From NCBI RefSeq assembly GCF_001571225.1, contig NZ_BCTJ01000002.1:62001-126000 (forward strand): a stretch of 64,000 nucleotides of DNA, given 5' to 3'. The DNA is from Hydrogenophaga palleronii NBRC 102513 (GTDB lineage Bacteria; Pseudomonadota; Gammaproteobacteria; Burkholderiales; Burkholderiaceae_C). The translations under genes and the position numbers were made by a program. Below, in pieces: positions 36,743 through 44,294 of the stretch (within the stretch, counting starts at the first letter, position 1; each line of letters starts with the position of its first letter). The notes beneath the pieces were generated by a model. That model was given only the letters and a program-made list of their open reading frames with translations, was not told the origin of the DNA and did not search any database.

Positions 36743-37486
36743 ATGAACACCATCCTCATCACCGGTTGCTCGTCTGGCTACGGCTTGGCCACTGCGCAGC
36801 ACTTCCTCGACCGTGGCTGGAACGTGGTTGCGACCATGCGCAAGCCGCGCGAAGATCTGCTGCCCCGCTCGGAGCGCCTGCGCGTTCTCGCCCTGGACGT
36901 CACCGATGCGCAAAGCATCGCCAACGCCGTCGAGGCGGCCGGGCCCATTGACGTGCTGGTGAACAACGCCGGCATCGGTGCACTTGGCGCCTTCGAGGCC
37001 ACGCCCCTGAACACCGTGCGTGAACTGTTCGAAACCAACACCTTCGGCACCATGGCAATGGTGCATGCCGTGCTGCCGCAATTCCGCCACCGCGGTGCGG
37101 GCGCTGTGATCAACGTCACCTCCAGCACGGTGCTGGCGCCGTTCCCGCTGGTGGCTGCCTACACCGCCAGCAAGACCGCTGTGCAAGGCTTCACCGCCTC
37201 GCTGGCCCACGAACTGCGGCCCTTCGGCATTCGTGTGCGGCTGATCGAGCCCGGCTACGGCCCGGATACGCGCTTTACCGAGAACGGCGGCGCGCGCATG
37301 CAAGGCCTGATCACCGAGCCCTATGCAGCCTATGCTCAAAGTGTGTTTGCGGCCTTCGGCCAGGTCGGTGACGTGACACATCCGCAAGACGTGGCGGAAG
37401 CCATCTGGCGCGCGGCGACCGATGTGTCGGGGCAACTGCACTATCCGGCCGGCGCGGATGCGGTGGCGCTGGCCGGGGCCAGTTGA
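36743..37486 (+). CDS. Short-chain dehydrogenase/reductase
   Basis: The 247-residue SDR has the cofactor motif TGCSSGYGLA (about 7-16), NNAG (about 72-75), and the catalytic Ser in NVTSSTV and YTASK (Y-x3-K, about 138-142). The segment PGYGPDTRFTENGG follows. It resembles the subgroup of classical SDRs with NADP-dependent reductase activity; the substrate is unknown. I took the ATG at 36743 because it starts the Rossmann fold directly. Earlier in-frame codons overlap the AraC promoter region and add no conserved residues. Confidence 0.9.
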   Translation: MNTILITGCSSGYGLATAQHFLDRGWNVVATMRKPREDLLPRSERLRVLALDVTDAQSIANAVEAAGPIDVLVNNAGIGALGAFEATPLNTVRELFETNTFGTMAMVHAVLPQFRHRGAGAVINVTSSTVLAPFPLVAAYTASKTAVQGFTASLAHELRPFGIRVRLIEPGYGPDTRFTENGGARMQGLITEPYAAYAQSVFAAFGQVGDVTHPQDVAEAIWRAATDVSGQLHYPAGADAVALAGAS

Positions 37487-37984
37487 GTCCGGCACCACCT
37501 GCGGGCGAGGCCGGCGGATTGCTCAGGGCCTTCGGGCTGCCTTTACACCGGCGGTGACCTGGCCTGTTCGGTGCCATTCGAGGGCGGCAAGGGTGCGCTT
37601 CAATGAAGACCGATGTGGCCTGAGACGTTGCGGCTGCAGCGATGGACCACCCCAGCTGTGTGCAATTTTTTCTGTGAGAGTTGCAGAAAACCAGCTGAAA
37701 GGCCTGGCAGACCCGCACTCAAAACCCTTGCGCCATGGCGCACGACGACAAGAGTTGCAGCGCGCCAGTTCGCGGTTTCCGGTGTCGTCTCATCGCCCGC
37801 GGTGAGGCGAAGCCAAGCGAGCGGGCAGGCTTGAAGCCACCTGAAAAACCACGCCTTCAATGGAGGAATTCGATTCTTCGCGGGTCGGCGAAAAGCCGGC
37901 GTGGCGGGACTTTCTTTCCGCTGGCGGCTGCGCTATAAATTTGTCCCCGACTTCGTTGAGTTCGTGTGATCCGCAGGAGGAAGC
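37487..37984. other. Gene-free stretch
   Basis: No convincing gene was found in 498 bp. An 86-codon frame on the minus strand (37,600-37,860) has ordinary composition but no recognisable domain, signal or ribosome site. I treat it as non-coding. A strong AGGAGG near 37,975-37,980 belongs to the following gene. Confidence 0.5.
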
Positions 37985-38386
37985 ATGTTCCGAATGAGAC
38001 TCTGCTGGGAAAACCATGTGCGCTTGATGAAGCGCGAAACGCACTCTTGCACCACGTGGGTCATCGTGGACAAGGAGAAGGCCGACAACTTGCGCTTACT
38101 GTGCAAGGCCGGCAACGACCGGTTCGGAGAAGGTTCGCACTGGATCGAGCTCACCGACATCCCGCCGGCACCGGCTGCCAAACCGCATGGGCCTGGACGC
38201 GAGCGCATGGCGCCGGGCAGGCCGCTCAGCGAGACCTTGGCGCCACCGGCCGACAAGGCAGCGCAGGGCATCGAAGACCCGCAACGCGAGCGCGAGCGGC
38301 GCCGGTTCGTGAAGGAACAACCCGACGACACACCCAAGGACCAGCGCATGTCGGGATGGCAACCGGAAAGCCGCCAGATGTCCTAG
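37985..38386 (+). CDS. Hypothetical protein, charged C-terminus
   Basis: This 133-residue protein has an excellent ribosome site (CAGGAGGAAGC before ATG). The N-terminal half (MFRMRLCWENHVRLMKRETH) is mixed; after about residue 60 it is proline-rich, highly charged and probably disordered (RERERRRFVKEQPDDTPKDQ). No signal, membrane segment or known domain can be seen. I do not recognise it. The ribosome site and lack of any competing frame are the main support. Confidence 0.5.
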   Translation: MFRMRLCWENHVRLMKRETHSCTTWVIVDKEKADNLRLLCKAGNDRFGEGSHWIELTDIPPAPAAKPHGPGRERMAPGRPLSETLAPPADKAAQGIEDPQRERERRRFVKEQPDDTPKDQRMSGWQPESRQMS

Positions 38387-38436
38387 GGGTGCGACGCCCG
38401 GCCCGGCCCGGGCCTGCGGCGCGGGCGCGGGGAGCG

Positions 38437-39546
38437 TCAGTTGCCTGTCGCGCTGGCCGCGGTGTCCCGTGGCAGGACGGTGCCCCGGCATTCTCCGAAG
38501 CCGATGCGGCGGTAGCCCTCGCGTTCACAGTGTCCGCGCAGGATGATGGTGTCGCCATCCGCGAGGAAGCCCAGGGTCTCGCCGTTGGCCAGCGTCAGGG
38601 GCTGTTGGCCACCTTGCGTGAGTTCCAGCAGCGAGCCGCCCTGTTCGGGCGCCGCGCCCGACAGCGTGCCCGTGCCCAGCAGGTCGCCCGGGCGCAGGTC
38701 GCAGCCGTTGACCGTGTGGTGGGTCACCAGTTGTGCAGCGGTCCAGTACGCATCGGTGAAATTCGAGCGGCTCAGCCGCTCGCCCGCGTGGCCGCTGGCG
38801 CGCATGGCGGCGGTCTGCACCCAGGCTTCCAGCGCGACGTCGATGGCACCCTGGTTCCGGTTCGCGGCCGAGTCCAGGTAGGGCAGGGGTGCCGGATCGC
38901 CCGCAGGACGCGTGAAGGCCTGGCGGTATGGCGCCAGGGCTTCCATGGTCACGATCCAGGGCGAGAGCGTGGAGGCGAAGTTCTTGGCGAGGAAGGGGCC
39001 CAGGGGCTGGTACTCCCAGGCCTGGATGTCGCGCGCGCTCCAGTCGTTGAGCAACACGATGCCGAAGAGATGCTGCTCGGCGTCTTCGATACCGATGGGC
39101 TCACCCTGCTGGCTCGCTTGCCCGATCACCAGGCCGAGTTCCAGCTCGTGGTCCAGGCGCCGCGTGGGTTGCAGCGTGGGCGCGCTGCCGTTGCCCGCGC
39201 TCAGTTGGCCCTGCGGGCGCTTGAAGGCATCGGGGCTGACGCGCAGTGTCGAGGCGCGGCCGTGGTAACCGATGGGCACCCACTTGTAGTTGGGCATGAG
39301 CGGGTTGTCGGGCCGGAACAGTTTGCCCACGGTGGTGGCGTGGTGGATGCCGGTGTAGAAGTCGGTGTAGTCACCCACGTCGAAGGGCATGCCCATGCGC
39401 ACGCCGCTCTGCGGACGCAGCGCGGCCTTGAACTCCGCTTCGCGCGGGCTGATGCAGGGGGCGCTGCGCCTGCACAGGCACAGGCACAGGCACAGGCAGA
39501 AGCCTGTTGTTGAAATGATGGGGCTGGCCCGGCTCGGCTTCGACAT
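38437..39546 (-). CDS. fahA: Fumarylacetoacetase, N-terminally truncated
   Basis: The catalytic domain of fumarylacetoacetate hydrolase is complete. It has the metal/substrate residues in DVGDYTDFYTGIHHATTVGK, ELELGLVIG, LLNDWSARDIQAWEY and GTGTLSG, and the last step of tyrosine/homogentisate breakdown would be its reaction. The usual SH3-like N-terminal domain of about 120 residues is missing. Upstream of SPREAEFKAAL the frame holds unrelated sequence with a Leu-Cys repeat, coded by a CACAGG tandem repeat. The start is uncertain: ATG at 39546 or at 39396 (MGMPFDVGDY). It may be a decaying gene; no homogentisate dioxygenase or other tyrosine-pathway gene lies nearby. Confidence 0.7.
   Translation of the reverse strand: MSKPSRASPIISTTGFCLCLCLCLCRRSAPCISPREAEFKAALRPQSGVRMGMPFDVGDYTDFYTGIHHATTVGKLFRPDNPLMPNYKWVPIGYHGRASTLRVSPDAFKRPQGQLSAGNGSAPTLQPTRRLDHELELGLVIGQASQQGEPIGIEDAEQHLFGIVLLNDWSARDIQAWEYQPLGPFLAKNFASTLSPWIVTMEALAPYRQAFTRPAGDPAPLPYLDSAANRNQGAIDVALEAWVQTAAMRASGHAGERLSRSNFTDAYWTAAQLVTHHTVNGCDLRPGDLLGTGTLSGAAPEQGGSLLELTQGGQQPLTLANGETLGFLADGDTIILRGHCEREGYRRIGFGECRGTVLPRDTAASATGN
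39473..39496 (+). repeat. Hexanucleotide tandem repeat (CACAGG)4
   Basis: Four perfect copies of CACAGG, plus a partial fifth, sit where the normal N-terminal coding part of the fumarylacetoacetase gene would be. On the minus strand they code alternating Leu and Cys. Copy-number changes would not shift the frame. Confidence 0.7.
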
Positions 39547-39655
39547 CGCGGAGCGCGTGCGTGACGTGCGGCGTGGCGGGCCCGAAGCCACTGCAGAGGC
39601 AAACGCGCTTGCCGAGCCGTGCGCGTCTTGGGATGCGGCGGAAATCCCGGGCGAG

Positions 39656-40300
39656 TTATGGCCCGTGCCGGGCTGGCTCAATGGGTCGTCGCAACACTGC
39701 GCTGGCATCGGCGTTTTCGCGCGCGGCCTGGGCTTGCAGGTACCAGGCGAGCTGCGCCATCCATGCCACCAGGCCGACGGTGGCCCATGCCACCAGTGCG
39801 CGCCCCGCGGCGCCCTGCTGGTCGCTGAGGTAGACGCTGCACAGCTGCTGCGGAGCCTCCTGGTAGAGCAGGCCGGCGGCCAGCATCATCCAGAAGCCGT
39901 TGAGCACAAAGAACGCGCGCAGCACCTGGCTGGCGGCGGGCCAGGACAAGCCCGCCAGCAGGCCGGCGAGCACCATGCTGATCACTTTCGCCAGCGCCAT
40001 GCCGGCGTGCAGCACCGCATGGTCGAGCGCGGCCGGCAGCATCCACAGGCTGGTGATGCACAGCGCCGCAAACAGGCCGTTGGCACCGTGCGCGTTCCAG
40101 GCCGCCAGCGCCCGAACCAGGCGTGGGCCGGCGCAGCGCGCCGCCCACCAACCGAGCACGAACAGCAGGGGCAACTGCAGGCCCATGTGCCGCGCCATGG
40201 TGGCCTCCATCCACGGGTGCAGCAGCGCCAGCGCGGCCAGCAACACAGCGGGGGTGCGGCCGTCGCGCACCACGGTGCCGAGGCGGGTGCGCCGCGTCAT
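39656..40300 (-). CDS. Integral membrane protein of the oxidase operon, unknown function
   Basis: This 214-residue protein has about six hydrophobic segments (AVLLAALALLHPWMEA, GLQLPLLFVLGWWAA, LFAALCITSLWML, VISMVLAGLLAGLSW and others). Histidines in LHPWMEATMARHMG recall the CtaG-type oxidase assembly proteins, but the match is too loose to assign. The ATG overlaps the SCO-gene stop (ATGA), so it is the last gene of the cbb3-type oxidase operon and probably acts in assembly or copper/haem insertion (inference). Confidence 0.7.
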   Translation of the reverse strand: MTRRTRLGTVVRDGRTPAVLLAALALLHPWMEATMARHMGLQLPLLFVLGWWAARCAGPRLVRALAAWNAHGANGLFAALCITSLWMLPAALDHAVLHAGMALAKVISMVLAGLLAGLSWPAASQVLRAFFVLNGFWMMLAAGLLYQEAPQQLCSVYLSDQQGAAGRALVAWATVGLVAWMAQLAWYLQAQAARENADASAVLRRPIEPARHGP

Positions 40301-41010
40301 GCGCCGGGTGCGCCCCGCGCACCGGACAAGCCACGCAGCACGTCGGCCAGTGCGATGTCGGGCCGGTCCACGTCGTAGGCGCGCACCAGTTTCCCCTGGT
40401 GGTCGATCAGGAACAGCGCGGCGTTGTGCGAGTACCCGCCCAGCCCGTCGGGCAGCACCACGGTGCCGAAGAGTTGCAGCAGCACCGGCAGGTCGTCGAC
40501 CGCGCGCAGGCTGGCAAAGCGCCACAGCGTGGGTTCGGCGTCCAGCCGCCGCGCGTGTTGGGCCAGCACCTCGGGCGTGTCGTTGGCCGGGTCGAAGCTC
40601 AGCGTGAGCAGGCGCACGCGGCCCTGCAGTTGGCGCGCGCGGATTTCGGCCTGCAGCCACGATTGGCCGGCCGCACTCGTCAGGCAAACGGACTGGCAGC
40701 GCACGTAGAGCAGGGTGACGAAGGTCAAGGCCTCGGACGCCTGCCCGTAGTCGGCCAGCGACAGCGGCTGGCCGAGTGCGTCGACCAGGCCCAGGTCGGG
40801 CAGGGTGCGCGGCTGGCGCGCGATGTCGGCGCGGCGCACGCCGTCCGAGGTGATGGCGGCAAAGCCCTGCGTGACGCCGGCAAAACAGGCCAGCGCGAGC
40901 GCCGCAATACACAGCGCCGCGAGCGCGCTGCGCCAGTGCCCGCCGTGCACTGTGGCATCCGGCGCGGCGAGGCTCGCGGTGCGCGATGGGCGGGGCTGGC
41001 ATCCAGGCAT
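40297..41010 (-). CDS. SCO1/SenC-family copper chaperone
   Basis: The 237-residue protein has an N-terminal membrane anchor (SALAALCIAALALACFAG) followed by a thioredoxin-like SCO domain. The copper ligands are present: CxxxC in YVRCQSVCLTS and the distal His in GGYSHNAALFLI. SCO proteins deliver copper to terminal oxidases. A CuA site is absent from the neighbouring cbb3-type enzyme, so the target is probably CuB. The start is uncertain: the ATG at 41010 is taken, with GTG at 41067 as the alternative. It is ATGA-coupled to the membrane protein gene. Confidence 0.85.
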   Translation of the reverse strand: MPGCQPRPSRTASLAAPDATVHGGHWRSALAALCIAALALACFAGVTQGFAAITSDGVRRADIARQPRTLPDLGLVDALGQPLSLADYGQASEALTFVTLLYVRCQSVCLTSAAGQSWLQAEIRARQLQGRVRLLTLSFDPANDTPEVLAQHARRLDAEPTLWRFASLRAVDDLPVLLQLFGTVVLPDGLGGYSHNAALFLIDHQGKLVRAYDVDRPDIALADVLRGLSGARGAPGA

Positions 41011-41109
41011 GTCAACAACCGGATGTGCTTGTGCGGTGGTCGGTCGACGTGCGCAAACCCGGCACACACCCGCGCCAGGACCCCATCACCATCTGTGGCA
41101 TGAGCCGCA

Positions 41110-41715
41110 TCACCGGGGCGCTTCCATGCCCAGGAACGTGAGCAGCTCGTCGGCGCCGTTCCAGGGTTCGGTGCGCTCGGCCGAGGCCTGGCGCGCGGCC
41201 TGCACGGCGGCGGCATCGACCGCGGCACCGGCGTTGCCCCATTGGCTGCGGATGTGCGTGAGCAGCGCGGCGATTTCGGCGTCGTTCATCTGCTCGCCAA
41301 AGGCGGGCATGGCGCCGCTGTAGGAGGTGCCGGCAACCTCGATGGCGCCGTTCATGCCGTGCAGCAGGATCTGCATCGGCGCCTCTGGCGCGCCCGTGAC
41401 CCACGAGGTACCGGCCAGCGGAGGGAACACGCCCGGCAGGCCCTGGCCGCTGGCCTGGTGGCAGGCCTGGCATTTGGCAACGAACAGCTGCCCGCCGTTG
41501 ACGGTGGCGCCGGAAGCCGCCTCGTTGGGTGCCAGCGCCACGGGCACGCGCTGGTCGCCCAGGCCGGCCATGCCGTCGGGGCGCGCGAGCACGATGTAGC
41601 CGATTGCCCAGACGACCAGGGCCAGCACCAGGCCGAGCACCACGCGCGGCACCGGGTTGTATTGCTCGTGCGGGTCGGCGTGTTCGCTGTTACGGGTTTG
41701 CAGGGGCTGCGGCAT
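41110..41715 (-). CDS. Membrane-anchored single-haem cytochrome c
   Basis: This 201-residue protein has an N-terminal transmembrane helix (VVLGLVLALVVWAIGYIVL). One class-I cytochrome c domain (about 75-160) has haem motif CQACH and a Met ligand probably in SGAMPAFGEQM. It takes the place of CcoP, but with one haem instead of two and no CcoQ. I chose ATG 41715, preceded by AGGAA at good spacing; ATG 41748 would overlap ccoO by 59 bases. It probably donates electrons to the oxidase. Confidence 0.85.
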   Translation of the reverse strand: MPQPLQTRNSEHADPHEQYNPVPRVVLGLVLALVVWAIGYIVLARPDGMAGLGDQRVPVALAPNEAASGATVNGGQLFVAKCQACHQASGQGLPGVFPPLAGTSWVTGAPEAPMQILLHGMNGAIEVAGTSYSGAMPAFGEQMNDAEIAALLTHIRSQWGNAGAAVDAAAVQAARQASAERTEPWNGADELLTFLGMEAPR

Positions 41716-42397
41716 CGGAAGTTCCTGTGGGCGTATCGGGGGCGGCATCGTCGGGCAGGGCGCTGCCCTGGCGCGCGGCGGGCAGGCGCTCGGTGGCGGC
41801 TTCGGCCTGCGCCGGGGTCAGCACCGGATAGACGCGCTGCAGGCTTTGCAGGTACGCGACCAGATCCAGCGCCTCGGGGCGCGCGACGACGATGTCGCCA
41901 GGCCCCACGGTGCCGGGCGGCAGCGTGACCACGCGCTCACCCTTGTCGAGGGTTTTTTCGCTCTTGATCTCGAACATGAAGCGGTAGGCCGGCATGTTGC
42001 TGCCCGCCACGTAGGCGCGTGGCTGGAACAGGTGGCCCAGGTGCCAGTCGGCGCTGGGCTGGCGCACGCCGATGTTGAACAGGTCGGGGCCGGTGCGCAT
42101 GGTGCCCAGCAGCGGCGGGCTGTCGTAGTGGTAGTCGGCAGCGACCGAGGCTCGGCCCCAGCCGCGCTGCGCGTCGGCAATGCCGGCGCCCGTGGTGCTG
42201 GGCTGCTGCGTGTGGCAGGCGATGCAGCCATTGCCCATGTAGACCGCGCGTCCGCGCAACTCCTGGCTGGTGTAGGGCTTGAGCGCAGGAGGCGCGGGCT
42301 CGTCCTTGAGTTGCAGGAAGGGCACCACGATCATGGCGGCCGTGGCGAGCGACAGCGTGACCATGGCCCCGCTGACGAGTTTGAGTTCGTTTTCCAT
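41690..42397 (-). CDS. ccoO: cbb3-type oxidase subunit II (CcoO-like)
   Basis: This 235-residue membrane-anchored monohaem cytochrome has an N-terminal helix (GAMVTLSLATAAMIVVPFLQ). The haem site is GCIACHTQQ (about 57-65), and the CcoO-type features TGPDLFNIGVRQPS and HLFQPRAYVAGSNMPAYRF include the Met ligand. Homologues are usually near this size. It lies 4 bp after the ccoN gene on the same strand, so the two are co-expressed subunits of one enzyme in the cytoplasmic membrane. Confidence 0.92.
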   Translation of the reverse strand: MENELKLVSGAMVTLSLATAAMIVVPFLQLKDEPAPPALKPYTSQELRGRAVYMGNGCIACHTQQPSTTGAGIADAQRGWGRASVAADYHYDSPPLLGTMRTGPDLFNIGVRQPSADWHLGHLFQPRAYVAGSNMPAYRFMFEIKSEKTLDKGERVVTLPPGTVGPGDIVVARPEALDLVAYLQSLQRVYPVLTPAQAEAATERLPAARQGSALPDDAAPDTPTGTSDAAAPANP

Positions 42398-42401
42398 GGT
42401 G

Positions 42402-44036
42402 TCAGGTGGCGGCGGTGGGGCGGAGCGCTGCGCGGTCCGCGTGGATGAGCACGCCCGAGCGTGCGGTGATCAGCACGAAGTGCCAGGCGAAGACCAGGTG
42501 GCCCAGCGTCATCAGCGCGCCGCCGATCGAGCGGCCCTGCAGCCAGGGCAGTGTGACGGCCACCGAGTCCATGAAGGGGCGGGCCGGGTCGAGCAGGATC
42601 AGGCCTTGCAGGATGCCGCCAATGCTCAGCGTCACGATGTAGACCGCAAAACCGGCCACCACCAGCCAGAAGTGCAGGCTGATCAGCGCGGGCTTGGGCC
42701 AGCGAACATCCAGGATGCGCGGCAGCGCGAAATACAGGCCGCCGAAGATCACCATCGACACGAAGCCGTACATGCCCAGGTGGGCGTGCGCCACCGTGAA
42801 GTGCGTGAAGTGGGTGACGGCGTTCACCGAACGCAGTGCCTCTGCCGAACCCTGCAACGAGGTGATGGTGTACATCACCGCGCCGAAGAAGATGAAGCGC
42901 AGCACATGCGAGTGCTTGAGTGCGCTGAAATGGCCCTTGAGTGTGAGGTGTTGGTTCATCGAGAACGCCACCACCGGGATGATCATCATCACGCTCTGCA
43001 CGATGGACAGCGTGATCAGCCACTCGGGAATCGGCCCGCCGATCAGGTGGTGCGCGCCGACCTGGCCGTAGAAGAAGGCCAGCGTCCAGAAGCCCAGCAG
43101 CGACAGGTTGTACGAACGCACCGGCCGGCCAATCACCTTGGGCAGGAAGTAATAAACGCAGGCAATCGACAGCGGCGTGTAGAACAGCCCCAGCACGTTG
43201 TGGCCGTACCACCAGTTCATCGTCGCCTGCTCGACGCCGAAGTGCAGGCCCGGGATCTTGGCCACGATGTAGAGCGTCGGGAACCAGAACAGTGCCGCGC
43301 CCATGTACCAGACCGACACATATAGGTGGTGCACCTGGCGGCGCTGCAGCATCAGCGCCATGGGCAGGCCGATCAGCATGCCGCCGACGGCGAACAGGCC
43401 ACCGATCTGCCACGGAATTTCGAGCCATTCCATGCCGGCACTCACGCCGATGGCGAGCGCACCCAGGCCGGCCACGAGGCCGGCGTTCCAGATCAGCGTG
43501 CCGACGATGGCCAGGCGCCCGCCCAGCATGGGCGTCTTGAGCAGGCGCGGCAGCATCCAGATCGACAGGCCCAGCAGGCCCATGGGCGCCCAGCCGTAGG
43601 CCACCGCATTGAGGTGCAGCGTGCGCAGCCTGCCCAGCGACAGCCAGGCCTGGTCGGTCAACAGGTCGGGCCAGTGCAGCTTGAGCGAACTCAGCAGCCC
43701 CGCGGCAGACCCGGCGAGCAGCCACACCACCGAACAGGCGATGAGCACAAAGGCCGGGAAGGCGCTGGAGCGGTCGGCGGCCTCGCGCTCGGCCAGGTCG
43801 GCAGGTGCAACGACCTGGCCGGGCTCGGTATGGGGTGCGGCCATCTGCTGCAGCTCGCGCGCCTGCGCGGCGCTGGCGGCGGGCTCTTCGGGCTGGCCAA
43901 TCTCGCCGGGCGAGAAGATGGTGCGCGCGCCCGAGGATTCGATATCGAACAGGCCCTTGCGCAGCGACCAGATGAACGCGAACAGGCCCGCGATCGACAA
44001 GATGAAAGTAGCCAGTAAGAGGCCGGTGGGGTTCAT
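42402..44036 (-). CDS. ccoN: cbb3-type oxidase subunit I with N-terminal CcoS-like domain
   Basis: This 544-residue catalytic subunit retains the haem/copper ligands. The low-spin haem His is in RTLHLNAVAYGW, CuB His residues are in WWYGHNVLG and GAHHLIGG, and the cross-linked Tyr is probably in FFYGQVGAHH. The haem His residues are in HFTVAHAHLGMYGF. About 12 helices follow residue 100. The first 45 residues (LLATFILSIAGLFAFIWSLR, then KGLFDIESSGARTIF) look like the small assembly protein CcoS fused to CcoN through a hydrophilic linker. It is the first gene of the operon, divergent from a MocR regulator. Confidence 0.9.
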   Translation of the reverse strand: MNPTGLLLATFILSIAGLFAFIWSLRKGLFDIESSGARTIFSPGEIGQPEEPAASAAQARELQQMAAPHTEPGQVVAPADLAEREAADRSSAFPAFVLIACSVVWLLAGSAAGLLSSLKLHWPDLLTDQAWLSLGRLRTLHLNAVAYGWAPMGLLGLSIWMLPRLLKTPMLGGRLAIVGTLIWNAGLVAGLGALAIGVSAGMEWLEIPWQIGGLFAVGGMLIGLPMALMLQRRQVHHLYVSVWYMGAALFWFPTLYIVAKIPGLHFGVEQATMNWWYGHNVLGLFYTPLSIACVYYFLPKVIGRPVRSYNLSLLGFWTLAFFYGQVGAHHLIGGPIPEWLITLSIVQSVMMIIPVVAFSMNQHLTLKGHFSALKHSHVLRFIFFGAVMYTITSLQGSAEALRSVNAVTHFTHFTVAHAHLGMYGFVSMVIFGGLYFALPRILDVRWPKPALISLHFWLVVAGFAVYIVTLSIGGILQGLILLDPARPFMDSVAVTLPWLQGRSIGGALMTLGHLVFAWHFVLITARSGVLIHADRAALRPTAAT

Positions 44037-44140
44037 GGGATTCCTCGTCGCAGTCGCACGCGGCCCCCCTGGGCCGCCGTGCGTGGATCAGCGGGCATCG
44101 TAGGCAAAATGGATCAGATGGTTAAGAATCAGTTGTGTTG

Positions 44141-44259
44141 GAAAAAACCATATCAGTTTTGGAATTTATGACGCGTTGCAAGGCGATAAGCTATGGGCCG
44201 ACTATCCGCAACCAATGCACATGGGGCATTTGGTCCAATGGGTGAAAAAACCACATCAG
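44141..44259. promoter_or_regulatory. Direct repeats between ccoN and the MocR gene
   Basis: GAAAAAACCAYATCAG occurs at 44141-44156 and 44244-44259 in the same orientation, 103 bp apart. A related half-site in inverse orientation is at about 44108-44120 (ACCATCTGATC on the other strand). A TTGG-T-CCAA palindrome lies at 44230-44238. MocR/GntR regulators typically bind direct repeats in the divergent promoter next to their gene, so this is a likely binding array. Confidence 0.5.
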
Positions 44260-44294
44260 ATGATTTCCATGGCGATCCATAGAGGGGTGTTTTC

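Noticed and set aside
37600..37860. An 86-codon minus-strand frame in the gap after the SDR gene
   Set aside because: There is no ribosome site, no signal and no recognisable family, so I left it as non-coding. Conservation in relatives could change this.
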